Shown: positions 25,254 to 37,028, numbered from the stretch's first letter. The stretch: 64,000 bases of DNA from Diphasiastrum complanatum (GCA_029204225.1 CM055097.1:48630052-48694051), one strand, 5' to 3'. A program made the numbers and translations. Notes: generated from the sequence alone by a model not told the origin.

Positions 25254-25539
25254 TGCATAATGGGTACCTGTGTTTTTTTTGCGGAGGCACTTTACGAAGT
25301 GTAATCGGCACTTGTGCTCTATTCGATTTTCTTCATTAGGTGGTTTTGGGCATTCAAGGCTTCCTCATTTTTGTTTTGCCGCCTCCATAGCCGTCACCAC
25401 CATAGCTAGGATTTCATTCTATCTTATGTAGATATGTGTTCATGACCGTTTCAGTTTCTGCAGCCGACATAGTCAGGTTTTGCTCTTCTATAGGCGATGT
25501 CTTTTGGCACAGGTGTGGCATATAGTAGGAGCTCTTTAG

Positions 25540-26181
25540 ACATCTCTTTTCATCTTTTCAGGCATGTTAGCAAGGGCCAGGCGTGATTGTGGTGTGCAAG
25601 GCTCAGAGCCGGATGGTTGATACAGCCTCCCCGTGACCTTGAGGCCAAGACTAAACTCATCAATGATGTCCTTTATAACTCGAACCATGGGGGCTCTTGG
25701 TATAAGGAATTCAATGGACTTTGGTATTGTCTGATCTCTTTGAGCCACATTGGAATTCGTGTCTTTTGTTGTCGTCTTGGCGGGGGTGGTTGCATCCTTC
25801 GAAGTTGTTTCCCTGCCCAAGGTGGTGGTGGAGTCCTTGCCCCGTCTTCGATGGACTGGCTGTCTATTCGGGCTCTTGTTCCTCTGCTTGATTTTTCGTG
25901 GATTTATCCGGAGCTTTTGGTTGTCTTCTTGTCATCGTCTTGGGCCATGCCCTGTGGCTTGTCACCTCCGATGAGTCTTTATCGAATCCCACCAACAAGG
26001 CCATCATAGGCCCCATCACTAGGCCTTGAACATTCGCAAGAAACTGCAATGGTGTTGAATCCCAAGATGGTAGTCCCGTGCCTTGTGAACCAGCCAATAG
26101 ATCGAGTAGAGCGAAGAAATTGGTCAGCCAACGGGAAGCTGCAATGGCTTTCTTGGACACAAAGCTAGTGGCTCCATGCAA
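25540..26181 (-). pseudogene. histone H3 / CENH3-like pseudogene (partial, frameshifted)
   Basis: Minus strand around 25757-25640 reads, across a frameshift, MWLKEIRQYQ then KSIEFLIPRAPMVRVIKDII followed by DEFS. This follows the alpha-N to alpha-1 part of H3, and fits centromeric H3 better (usual ALKEIRQYQKS..LLIP.APF.RLVKEI...FS) than canonical H3, which has LLIRKLPF. The stretch before it is Pro/Arg/Gln/Lys-rich like an H3 tail (PPPPRRQQKTR). The rest of the histone fold is not recognisable after about 25640. Upstream to 26181 is open on the minus strand (105 codons) but I do not recognise it. The frameshift argues against a working gene. Confidence 0.4.
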
Positions 26182-26529
26182 TCTTTTATTTGGGATATTT
26201 CTATTTTTACTAGTGTCTTTAAGAAAATTAGATTTTTCAAAAATAGTAATGCACCATACACGCTTACATTACAATAACTATAAACCCTAAACCCAATTCA
26301 ATCCCAAATGCATCATAGAAAATATAAAGATATGGCATAACAACGCATTCCCATTAAAATTCCTTGCTTTCAAAAGTTTAATTTAAAAAAACCTTTTTAA
26401 GTGAAGTACATGCATAATCCAAATAAATTTACAAACACTGTTATTGTAGTACGATGATATATAAAAGCATCTCAGTCTCACAAATTTTTAATATAGCAAA
26501 ATTTATAAGCAAATTGCGATTCTGGTCCT
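26182..26529. other. no gene seen
   Basis: AT-rich with a short ACCCTAAACCC motif near 26283. No coding signal. Confidence 0.4.
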
Positions 26530-27303
26530 TTTTTGCATGTCTTCTAGGATCCACATAGATGTCTAATATTCAGCAAAAACCATGTGAAAATTGCTAAATT
26601 TATCTTTTCCTCTTGAAACTTCTATTCCTAATATGAAATGAAGATACCAAGATCCACCATCTTAAACTCCTTAAACAATGCTACTTTCACTTCTTGTATA
26701 CCATCAAGATCATTTCCACTAAGGATAATGTCATCAACATACAAAATGAGAATGATGATTTTACCATCATTAGATCTTAAGTACAAAGAAGGATCAAAAG
26801 CACTTACAACAAACTTAATAGAGTTCAAGAAGGTATTCAACCTAGAGTACCAACCTAGAGTACCAAGCTCTAGGTGCTTGCTTAAGCCCATAAAGGCTTC
26901 TTAGCAACAAACACACTTTTTCCTCTTGATCTTCTTTGATGAAGCCCTTGGGTTGCCTCATGAAAATATCCTCTTCCAAATATCCATTGAGAAAAGCATT
27001 AGTCACATCAAGTTGAAATAGAGGCCAATTGAAAGTAGTTGCAAGAGAAATAATCAACCTTATGGAAACTAGCTTAGCAACAGGAGCAAAAGTTTTATCA
27101 AAATCTACTCCCTTGGTTTGCAAGAACCCCTTTGCCACTAGCCTTGCCTTGTGTTTGTTGATGCTCCCATCTTGATTGTACTTCAATCTATAGATCCATT
27201 TGCACTCAAGTGGCTTTCTTCCTTGAGGAAGATCCACAAGTTTCCATGTATGATTCTCCATAAGAGCATCATACTCCAAAACGGGAACCTCAACCACCAT
27301 CAA
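26530..27303 (-). pseudogene. copia reverse transcriptase, nearly intact, two frame breaks
   Basis: On the minus strand from 27303: HTWKLVDLPQGRKPLECKWI, RLVAKGFLQTKGVDFDKTFA, FQLDVTNAFLNGYLEEDIFM, CLLLRSLYGLKQAPRAWYSR, then the catalytic YVDD in ILYVDDIILSGND and KMVDLG. One frameshift is caused by a 13-bp tandem duplication at 26838-26863. A second near 26640 leads into HFILGIEVSRGKDKF. RNase H is missing on one side and integrase on the other: at 27303-27308 the sequence switches abruptly to a plus-strand gypsy element. Little decay apart from the two frame breaks, so this copy is relatively young. Confidence 0.92.
26838..26863. repeat. 13-bp tandem duplication inside copia RT
   Basis: CAACCTAGAGTAC repeated twice in direct contact. 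The +13 change shifts the RT frame right after WYSR; without the second unit the frame would continue. Confidence 0.9.
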
Positions 27304-27305
27304 CT

Positions 27306-28670
27306 TCTTTTGAGGGACCTGCCAAGACTATACCTCTCAATTTGAAGGATGATAATGAAGATATAGACCGTATCATGCACGTAGGAGCCCACCTTAATCC
27401 AACCCAATTACTGGATTTGGAATAGTTATTGCACAAATACAAAGATGTGTTTGCGTGGAGTTTTAAAGAAATGAAGGGGGTTCCTCCTGACGTTGTTGTC
27501 CATACAATCCCATTGTAGGATGGTGCCATACCAATCAGAGCAAAACCTTATCGCACCAATCCTACCTATCGTGAGAAGATATAAGAAGATATTGAGAAGC
27601 TTCTCGATGCTGGTTTCATTTATGAAATCGAGCATACTAGTTGGGTATCGCGCCGATTGTGGTGGTACCAAAGAAAAATGATAAACTCCATATCTGCATG
27701 GATTTGAAGAAACTTATTGACCAAACAGAGAAAGATCATTTTTCCTTACCTTGGATAACACAAATCCTCGAAGATATGACAGAAGCAGAAGCTTTAAGCT
27801 TCCTAGATGGTTTTAGTGGCTATTTCTTAGTCCAAATTGCTCCTGAAAATTGATTCAAGATGGTGTTTGTTATAGAGTTTGGCACCTTCGCGTATCAAGT
27901 TATGCCATTCAGTATGTGCAATGCCCCCTCCACTTTTCAAAGGGTGATGCAACGAGATTTCAAGGATCTGTTACACAGACATCTAGAGATTTCTCTCGAT
28001 GATCTTGGTGTGCATTCCTCTCAAGACAGGCATCTTGATGCCCTTGAACATGTGTTCATACACTCTCGAAGATTTGGAATTTCATTAAACCCTAAAAAGT
28101 GCCAAATCATAGTTACCCATGGTGTGGTGTTGGGCCGTATCATTTCTTGAAATGGTATAGTCATTGATCTCGAAAAGATCAGAGTGATTCTAGAAATGCC
28201 CCTACCAGGAACAGTGAAAGAAATTTACGTCTTTCTGGGCCAAATATGTTATTATCAAATTTTTATAATACACTACGCTGATAAAGCACAGTTGGTATAT
28301 CAAATTGTTACTGATCCAAGGTGGACAGAAGACAGGATTAAAGCCTTCAAAGACCTCAAACAGGCTTTAGTCACTGCACCCATTCTTCGCATGTCCAATT
28401 ATAATAAGAAGTTCCATGTGCATACGAACGCTAGTAAGTATGCTATTGTTGTTGTTTTAACGCATCTCGAAGAATTCAGAAAGGATTTTCCAATTCGTTT
28501 CCTAAGTCGTCAGCTTGTTCCAACTAAAGTTAACTATTTCACAACAGACCGAGAAGCACTAGCAATGGTCTATGTTTGCTAGGCCTACCTTTTATTTTCT
28601 ATAATGACCACCATGCTCTTCTTTACCTATTGAATAAACCTTGCAAAACTGGGCGAATTGCATGATGGTT
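27306..28670 (+). pseudogene. Ty3/gypsy reverse transcriptase and RNase H
   Basis: Frames on the plus strand show the gypsy RT blocks: PIVVVPKKNDKLHICMDLKK, ALSFLDGFSGYFLVQIAPEN, VMPFSMCNAPSTFQRVMQRD, and ISLDDLGVHS in place of the usual YLDD (Tyr to Ser before the catalytic Asp pair). RNase H follows: VHTNASKYAIVVVL (first acidic residue lost, Asp to Asn) and NYFTTDREALAMVYV, then HHALLYLLNKPC-like sequence in another frame near 28600. At least five stops or frameshifts. Protease, integrase and LTRs are not seen. Its left end abuts copia RT of opposite strand. Confidence 0.92.
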
Positions 28671-29263
<593 letters not shown>

Positions 29264-29277
29264 GGATAGTATCTAAT

Positions 29278-30110
29278 TGTGAAAAATGCAAAAATAAGCT
29301 TGGTAGAGGCCAAAAATCTTGTATATAGATAAACACACATGTGTGGATCCTGTTCCCACGTGTGAAACTAGTGTACTTGTCATGTACCATAATCATATAG
29401 GATGTACATATGATTTAATTCAAGTTCTAGTGACTAAAAAGGCCAAAAACTAGTTTTCTAGACATATGACACATGGCATCAATCTATTGATTGCATGAGC
29501 CACATACTTTGGACAGGTGTCATATCACATGTGTAGAGGATAGCTCACATGTGTGGAATAAGCTGAAGTAGGCGAATTTTGACTTCTAGAAGATTTCTAA
29601 GTAGATCTCCATATAGAAGGAAAATGGACCAAAAGTGCTCAAAATAGAAGGTTTTGTCCAAGTGTCAGTTTTGCATGATGAATCATCATATGAAAAAGCA
29701 CCTTCACACATGTGGGATCAGAGGGATGATCAGTACCATGAGCTCCCACTTATTGTATATATAGAGCCACATTTGGCCATAATCAGTGTGAGACACCAAT
29801 CTTGGTTTTGGAAGCAATTTTGAGTGATTCTCTCCATTTGTCTACATTTGTTTTGATTGTTTTGAGGTTCTATCAATGTGTACTTGATTTTCAGGTTGGA
29901 GTCCGTACCCTGACAGGTTTTCACACATGTGAAACCAGCAAGTACATTTACCTCCAATAAATGATTGTTCTTGTTTGGATTTTATGTCTAGAATTGATCT
30001 AGATTGATCTTAATCTTATGTAGATTGATAGATCAAGTAAATCTAACATCCAATCTCTCTTGAAGATCAGATTAGGATCCACTCTTGGTCCTTTTTGTAC
30101 TCTTTCCACA
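29278..30110 (+). repeat. family C 5' LTR
   Basis: 833 bp. TATATATA at 29756-29763 is the likely promoter, so U3 covers roughly the first 500 bp. Several CACATGTG/CACACGTGTG palindromes lie in U3 and near the end. Confidence 0.95.
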
Positions 30111-30123
30111 TCGTATCAGATCC
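30111..30123 (+). other. family C primer-binding site
   Basis: TCGTATCAGATCC directly after the LTR; two changes from the TGGTATCAGAGCC consensus complementary to initiator tRNA-Met. Confidence 0.8.
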
Positions 30124-30985
30124 AAGTACAAGAGTTTTTGTTGAAATTGATAGGGTTAATCCAAATCAAAGCCAAAATTAGCAGTTTTTTGGAAACTAGT
30201 CAAATTTTGTGTACTGTGTTGGATTTGATAGCTATCCTCAAAAGTTTTGGTCCAGATCTTGTTGTGGGATGTAGGAACCCTTTTCACACATGTGAGGCCA
30301 TACAGCTCCGGTTTTGGCTGAGAAAATTCAAAAATTTGTAGAGTTTGACTCACATACCCAATTTGAGTGATTTTTGGTGCAAAATCAAGCATTTTCTATA
30401 GAGAATCTAATACCTTGATTAGTTCTTGGATTAGATCAGCCAAGAAATTAAATTTGAAACTTGAATTAGGTGCATTAATTGAATATCTCTGATTTTTTGA
30501 GTGCATGTTGAAGTTGAGAGAGATTTTGCTAATGTGGTATGCAAGGTGAGAGGTTGAAATCCATTGTACTATCACTCTAGATTTGTTCAAGAGTGATAGG
30601 GTCAAGTTTAGAAGCATCAATTTGCTAGAAAACATCCTTGGATCTGTCCTCCAAGTGAAACCTTTGAGAGTTTCTAGTGCATATAGAGCATCTATGCAAA
30701 TCTTTTGTAGAATTTGACATAGATTGGCTTCAATTGAGAGTTCTAGAAAAGAGATTGAGATACAAGTCACATTGTTCAACCCTACTCAATTTGTTTGAGT
30801 GATTGTAAGGTTTGAAAAGAGTCATTAAGGTGTCTATGGCAAATGTGTAGAGAGAGATCCAATTTTCTAAGAGTTCCTTCCTTTGTAGAAGGCAAGATCT
30901 AGAAGCTCATTTTGTGTTGTTATTGGTGGAGAATTTGTATTCTCCTAGGTGATCGATACCTTTTGATTTCAATATTGAAAAAATC

Positions 30986-31939
30986 ATGCCAAGTTGTGGT
31001 GATTTTTGGACTTATGTTTCTAACATAAGTAATCTTGATAATCATAGGAAGTGCATATTGAATGGCCATACTTGTTGTGATCATTATGAGACATAGAGGC
31101 CTCAGATTTTCATCAAGAAGGAGCATCATGAAGAGGATCTTAAGGAGTCATCTCAAGGTTCAAGTGTGCCAAGGATTGAGGAGGAGAGACCTTCTCAAGT
31201 TGTGATTCCAAAAAGAAACTCAAGAAATATGGTTGATTCCATGTGGCTCACATTTCAAGGGAAAGAGGAGCATATCTCATGTGGTATACATCTCATACTT
31301 ACTTCTCTTATGTCATTTGATAAATCAATTTGCTTTAGTGAGATCATTGCATCTCAAAATTGGAGTAAAGCCATACTAGTTGAGTATGAAGTCTCTCTTG
31401 AGAACATAGATGATGTTCTTAAAAGGTTGAAATTGATTTTAAATCAATTAGAAAGCAAATGGTTATTTCATCAAATGTATGCTCTTGAGTCATGTAAGAG
31501 CAAAAGTGATTTGTTCACTCATAGTTTGAAAATTTGTATTGAGACAAATTGTAAACTCTTTATGAGAGTAAGTGAATCATGTTCTAAAGACACTTATCTC
31601 CATAATGAAGTATTTAGCCTCATTGGATCTGAGATTAGCATGGTAAACAAGCATGAAGATATGATGCAAACACTTTGTTATTATAGCATGCATAGTCTTG
31701 CCAATTTGGATAAGTCTAATTCTCTAGATCATGGTAACATGATGTTAGATCTTTGTGATCCTAATAAGTCAAAAAGAAATCTTTATTTTCTCATGGAGGA
31801 GCATGCACATGAAGAAGGAGCAAGCCTCAAAGTCAAGCATCTACATGAAATTTGGAAGGAATCAATTTCGAAGATGCTAGGATGGTGCAAAGTTCTCAAG
31901 TTCATCAAAGATGTCAACATCAAAGAAGCACTATCATAG
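30986..31939 (+). CDS. orphan ORF of family C, one internal stop
   Basis: From the ATG at 30986 one frame runs 318 codons to the stop at 31937-31939, broken only by TAG at 31094-31096; the part after it is open for over 280 codons. The N-terminus is Cys/His-rich (C-X18-C and HTCCDHYE), followed by a charged Glu/Lys stretch and a mainly helical region (SLENIDDVLKRLKLILNQLE, HEIWKESISKMLGWCKVLKF). No gag, zinc knuckle, protease, RT or integrase motif, no signal peptide or membrane span. The family is unknown to me. Long openness in a recently inserted element hints at function, but it could be a captured host gene piece. The stop implies this copy is damaged. Confidence 0.55.
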
Positions 31940-32074
31940 ATATGGTGATTTCAGATCAACATCAAGCTCATTGGCCGATCTTCACACCTTTTGAACCAGC
32001 AAAGACCAATTCAGCCCATGGAGTCAAGTTCAAGATCATCATGTTTTCCATCAAGCTAAATTTACCAAGCTAGA

Positions 32075-32085
32075 TTTTTGAGGAG
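32075..32085 (+). other. family C polypurine tract
   Basis: TTTTTGAGGAG immediately before the 3' LTR; short purine tract primes plus-strand synthesis in LTR elements. Confidence 0.6.
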
Positions 32086-32919
32086 TGTGAAAAATGCAAA
32101 AATAAGCTTGGTAGAGGCCAAAAATCTTGTATATAGATAAATACACATGTGTGGAGCCTGTTCCCACATGTGAAACTAGTGTACTTGTCATGTACCATAA
32201 TCATATAGGATGTACATATGATTTAATTCAAGTTCTAGTGACTAAAAAGGCCAAAAACTAGTTTTCTTGACATATGACACAAGGCATCAATCTATTGATT
32301 GCATGAGCCACATCCTTTGGATAGGTGTCATATCACATGTGTAGAGTATAGCTCACATGTGTGGAATAAGCTGAAGTAGGCGAATTTTGACTTCTAGAAG
32401 ATTTCCAAGTAGATCTCCATATAGAAGGAAAATGGACCAAAAGTGCTCAAAATAGAAGGTTTTGTCCAAGTGTCAGTTTTGCATGATGAATCATCATATG
32501 ACAAAGCACCTTCACACATGTGGGATTAGAGGGATGATCAGTACCACGAGCTCCCACTTATTGTATATATAGAGCCACATTTGGCCATAATCAGTGTGAG
32601 ACACCAATCTTGGTTTTGGAAGCAATTTTGAGTGATTCTCTCCATTTGTCTACATTTGTTTTGATTGTTTTGAGGTTCTATCAATGTGTACTTGATTTTC
32701 AGGTTGGAGTCCGTACCCTGACAGGTTTTCACACGTGTGAAACCAGCAAGTACATTTACTTTCGATAAATGATTTGTTCTTGTTTGGATTTTATGTCTAG
32801 AATTGATCTAGATTGATCTTAATCTTATGTAGATTGATAGATCAAGTAAATCTAACATCCAATCTCTCTTGAGGATCAGATTAGGATCCACTCTTGGTCC
32901 TTTTTGTACTTTTTTCACA
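32086..32919 (+). repeat. family C 3' LTR
   Basis: 834 bp, aligned end to end with the 5' LTR; TATATATA at 32564-32571. Confidence 0.95.
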
Positions 32920-32924
32920 CTAAT

Positions 32925-33981
32925 GTCATATCACCCACAATACTGTCTCAATTAATTTTGGACTTTTTAATTTATTTAGGACTATTTTCTACATATGGTA
33001 CCAAAAGAGCCAAATAAGAAAAACAATAAAAACTTACTAATTCTTGAAGTGGGATTTTCTCAAGTTTGAATCTCATTTCAATACAATTGTAAGCCAAACA
33101 AGACAAATTTGATCAACAAGTCACAGTTTAGTTTCTAAAATTTATAAATGCTTTTGTCCAATAGCTATGAGCACCTAATATAATTGTAAATCATTCCAAT
33201 TGTTAGATCAAGGGGGTTATGGTGGATGTTTTTGGGAAATCGGATATAATCAAGAAACATAAATATAATTTGATATTTAAAAGAAACATAAACATTACTG
33301 AATCATATACTACTTTGAACAAGCTGTATTATAAGAACTCTTATAGAAATTTAATCACAATGTGTCACTTGCCACTAAAAGTGGTGCATATTTATAATTA
33401 ATGGTCTTGGGCCAAGCCCTACATTAGTCAAGAGACTATTACAAAAGATGCACAACTTTGGTGCAATTCTAAGCAAATTTGTAGAAGTTTATCCTTTTAG
33501 ACTAGTGATTTACTATTTTAATATTCTAAAGGTTGAGAATTAGAAACTATTTCCAACCTTTAGAATTTCTAAAAGTCGTTAAACTTTCTACATCATGATT
33601 CTTCATGGTCTTACAATACACATGCCATGGAATATGATTTACTTATAATAGGGTGACATGCCCACACCCTAGCATACAAAGAGTTGGCTTTCTACAAAAC
33701 TGCCAAGCTAGATTACAACTGAATTTACAGAAGGAATTACACGTCTTTTGGAGCCAAATTTGGCCTTGTTGCAGATTTGAAATTTGCCAACACTCACTAA
33801 ATTAAATACATTACAAGTCCAATAATTATGGTGACAAAGATTGTAACCAGGACTCTACAACTACAATCATGAACTCTACTCATCAATATGAGCTGCACAT
33901 TCATCGGATAATTTGGACAGGTATTCTTTGATGTGTGCCACTGATATTTTCAGAATAGATATTGATTTTTCCATAGTATAG
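32925..33981. other. no gene seen
   Basis: AT-rich right flank of the family C element. No motif in either strand. Confidence 0.4.
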
Positions 33982-34460
33982 TCATGTGCTTTTCGCCTTT
34001 GATTTCCATGCATGAACAACTGTATCTACATCCATATATTGTGGTCTATCGTTGTTCGAAATCCATTCTTTCTCTAAGCAATTTTTGTACAGCTCCGATT
34101 TGTCAACTTGTCTCTGGTTTCTATGTCGTTGATTAGACTTTGGTTCATACCACAATGCTTTAAACTCTGTGGCCAAGCCTTCTGACTTTTTCTTCACTTT
34201 GACAAAATTTGCCACCCAAATAGGTATGTAACCCTCCACAACATCTTCATCTGGAGGCCGCATTGCAACGAACTTGTCCAACACAACTTGAATTCAGCCA
34301 GAGGTGCATCATCTTTTCGCCCACAAAACCTCCGGGGTAATAACTCTACATCCATTTCGACCTCATCGATCGAAGTTGATACAGATGAATCGAAAGTGGT
34401 TGGCAAAGATTGTGGCCAAGCAACCTCTTGGTTATACATTGATCCTGATAACATTTTTTA
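33982..34460 (-). pseudogene. unidentified protein domain in copia 3' region
   Basis: Minus strand, one frameshift near 34284. First frame ends APLAEFKLCW; the second begins VVLDKFVAMRPPDEDVVEGY and continues IPIWVANFVKVKKKSEG, EFKALWYEPKS and DVDTVVHAWKSK to a stop at 33982. Spaced aromatic residues and the IW..FV...W.EP pattern look like a small beta-barrel reader domain, but I cannot name it. It occupies the place where RT should follow integrase in the copia copy upstream, so it may be foreign sequence joined to it. Confidence 0.35.
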
Positions 34461-35954
34461 TTTGAAAAAATAATAGCATCGTTTATCGATGGTTGTTTGA
34501 AATCATAGTATGTATGTTCTTGAAATATTACATCTCTAAAGACAAATACTACATTGGTGGATGGATCATAAAATTTATAAGCTTTATGTTCATCAGGATC
34601 AACTAAAGATTTTTAAATGGCTGCCACTAGGCTTGTGCCCATGTCAAACTTTATAAAGAGTTTTGTTGTTGACGGCTTTGGTTTTGCATCTGTTTTGCAC
34701 ATAACAGGTTGTGGTAGTAGCTTCTGTCCAGAACTTCGCAGGTAGGTGTGCTTGATGCAGCATGGATCTGGCTGAGTTGAGAAGAGTTTGATTCTTCCTT
34801 TCTGCAATCGTGTTTTGTTGAGGTGAATAGGAAGTGGTGAACTGTCTTCTAATACCATGTTCAGCCATGTAGTCGGACATCTCATTAGAGATGTATTTGC
34901 CACCATCAGTTCGGAGTGCCTTCACATTTGTAGACGTTTGTGTCTCAACCATGGCCTTGAATCTCTTGAAGCATTGAAACGCTTCAGATTTGTGCTTAAT
35001 GAACATGACTGTAGAATATCTAGATAATCATCTATGAAAGTGATAAAATAGATTGCATCTCCTAAGGACGGAGTTGGCATTGAATCACAAACATCGCTAT
35101 GTTCAAGATCCAATACATGCTTTGTTTTGATGGAATGTGATTTGGAAAATTTGCTTCTAGAGTGTTTGTCATAGACGCATGATTCACAAAAGAAAGATTT
35201 CCTATCTAATGAAGAAGAAAAATACAATCCATCAACTAAGTTATTACAACGCATATAGGAAAGTGATCTTGTATTCACATGTCCAAATCGACTATAACAC
35301 AAAATAGCATTATCGTTTACATTTTCATTAGAGATAATAGCTAATGCAACTGAATTAGAGAGTACGTAAAGATTTTCGACTCTAGTGCATGTAGTCAGAG
35401 TAGTACCTTTCTCGAATATTGTACACTGCTCAGATGAGAAAGTAACAGTGTAGCCCTCATTAGTTATCTTAGAGACTGATAATAGGTTCTTTGATAATTG
35501 AAGAACATGAAAGACGTTGGGAACACAAATAGATAGATCATTGTTGAAAGTGATCTTCATTGTTCCTTTGCCTTCCACATGTATGGTGCTTGAATCTCTG
35601 AGGTAGATGAATTGATCTCTGCTATAAGCTGCATACTCGGTAAACCATTCTTTGCGAGAGGTCATGTGTTGGGTAGCACCGTTGTCCAGGTACCAGCTAT
35701 CACAGTCTTCGTTGTTGTTGTTGTAAACCATTAACAAATGTATTTCTTGCTCCTTGAATTCCGTTGCGTTGGAGGAGTCTGGTTGTTGCTGTTGTTGCTT
35801 CTTTGCCTCGTTGTAAATCTGGATACGACACTCTTTGATGTCGTGATTGGCTCTCTTGCAATATCTGCAGAAAAGCTTCTTGCACGGTCGACCATGCTCA
35901 CCTTGAGTGTGAGGCTTCTGCTGTTGCTGCTGCACTTGATTATTGCCCTTGCAT
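34461..35954 (-). pseudogene. copia Gag end, protease and integrase
   Basis: Reading leftwards on the minus strand from 35935: a poly-Gln stretch, zinc knuckle CRYCKRANHDIKEC (C-X2-C-X4-H-X4-C), a second Gln run, protease WYLDNGATQHMT (catalytic DSG changed to DNG), NVFHVLQLSKNLLSVSKITN, pre-integrase, SDVCDSMPTPSLGDAIYF, then after a frameshift near 35010 KALRTDGGKYISNEMSDYMA and SYSPQQNTIAERKNQTLLNS (second Asp and Glu of the DDE triad). The IN-RT linker (DEHKAYKFYDPSTN) extends to about 34.46 kb. RT and RNase H are absent. Gag's 5' part continues beyond the MITE at 35957-36327. Confidence 0.9.
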
Positions 35955-35956
35955 TA

Positions 35957-36327
35957 GGGGAGTTTTGAGCTCCAAAAAGACCCTTTAAGATTTCGTTCAA
36001 GATGATGTCTTTTATATTATTAAAATATTATAACACTTATACATTTTACTTGCCATAACTTTTTAATTATAGCTCAGAAGTATGTTATCTAACATATCAT
36101 TGGAAAGCCCTTGCTAAACGCTTTCCAATGCACCAAACTGCGCTAAATTTGGACTTACCACTAAAAATTTATGCCATTTTTAGTGTGGAATCAAAATGTG
36201 GACTCAAAAAGTTACGTTACGTACATTTCAAATTTGAGTGTTTTAATTGGTCCATGTGTAAGAAAAATTTAAGAAAAAATATAAAAAGAATCTTTACAAA
36301 GGGTCTTTTTTGGATTTAGAACTCCTC
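35957..36327. mobile_element. MITE with about 40-bp terminal inverted repeats, TA flanks
   Basis: A 371-bp non-coding insertion with ends GGGGAGTTTTGAGCTCC and, inverted, GAGGAGTTCTAAATCC; pairing continues through AAAGACCCTTT to about 40 bp. It is flanked by TA on both sides (35955-35956, 36328-36329), as in Stowaway/Tc1-mariner-derived MITEs. The inside has short complementary parts (CATTGGAAAGC...GCTTTCCAATG). It splits the gag of a minus-strand copia element, so it inserted after that element. Confidence 0.85.
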
Positions 36328-36329
36328 TA

Positions 36330-36985
36330 ATGGAATAGTCTTTCTTCTTGGTGTATAGAGCTATGGATTTGTCTTTGATAGACATGCTGCTAGTCTTTCT
36401 CCGTATTTCTTCTTGAAGTAGGTGACCAAACCTTTTAAGGAGTGAGGTCAGGTTGTGTGGAGATCATCACCACAGAGTGCTCATATGATTTTGGAAGAGA
36501 AGAAAGCAAGATGATGCACATCATCATCTTGAATAGAACATCCTACAGCTGATAACTAATCCAATAAAAACTTGAAGTTGTTGATGTGATAAGTGATGGC
36601 AGTAGAATTAGACATGCTAAGAGTAAAGAACTTCATTCTAAGATGTAATCTAGTGGCTATATCATGAGTCTCATAGAGATTTGATAACAAATCTAATACA
36701 TCCTTAGAGATCTTGCATGTGGTAACATGGGATATTTGGGAGTTGGCCAAATTGAGTCTGATACATGCTACGGCCTTCTGATCTTTGATCTTCCATGCCT
36801 TTGCTTGATCACCATCTTCTAGTTTCAGGTCAGCACCTTCTACTACATCTTAAAGATCTCTATCTATCAACATCATCCGGGGTTTTAACTTCCAGATGTA
36901 GAAGTTAGAACCATTGAACTTGTCAATGGTTCTAGCCTCATTGGATGATGACAAAGGGCTACCAAGATGAGACATGATAACAATA
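36330..36985 (-). pseudogene. gag: copia Gag, N-terminal part
   Basis: Minus strand from about 36985: FNGSNFYIWKLK-type start, VVEGADLKLEDGDQAKAWKI, CKISKDVLDLLSNLYETHDI and RLHLRMKFFTLSMSNSTAIT (UBN2 pattern). One stop early (DRDL*DVV) and another at LLD*. It is the same element as 34461-35954, separated by the MITE. Confidence 0.85.
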
Positions 36986-37028
36986 ATATAAATGGAACAA
37001 ACTTAATCTCTCGGTTTATTTGAGCTAT

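Larger units (their letters stand above)
29278..32919 (+). mobile_element. complete non-autonomous LTR retrotransposon (family C)
   Basis: A 3,642-bp element with two LTRs of 833 and 834 bp (29278-30110, 32086-32919), both starting TGTGAAAAA and ending in its near inverted repeat (...TTTCCACA and TTTTTCACA). The 5-bp target-site duplication CTAAT lies at 29273-29277 and 32920-32924. PBS-like TCGTATCAGATCC follows the first LTR and purine-rich GAGGAG precedes the second. By eye the LTRs differ at roughly twenty positions (2-3%), so insertion is fairly recent. The 1,975-bp interior has no gag, protease, integrase or RT, only an orphan ORF. The leader resembles copia family A, suggesting mobilisation by that family. 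Confidence 0.95.

Noticed and set aside
27306-28670. Active Ty3/gypsy element
   Set aside because: RT active-site Tyr replaced, RNase H Asp lost, several stops and frameshifts, no LTRs.
33982-34284. Naming this domain as BAH or a similar chromatin reader
   Set aside because: The pattern of aromatic residues is suggestive only; no diagnostic motif is visible, so it is left unnamed.
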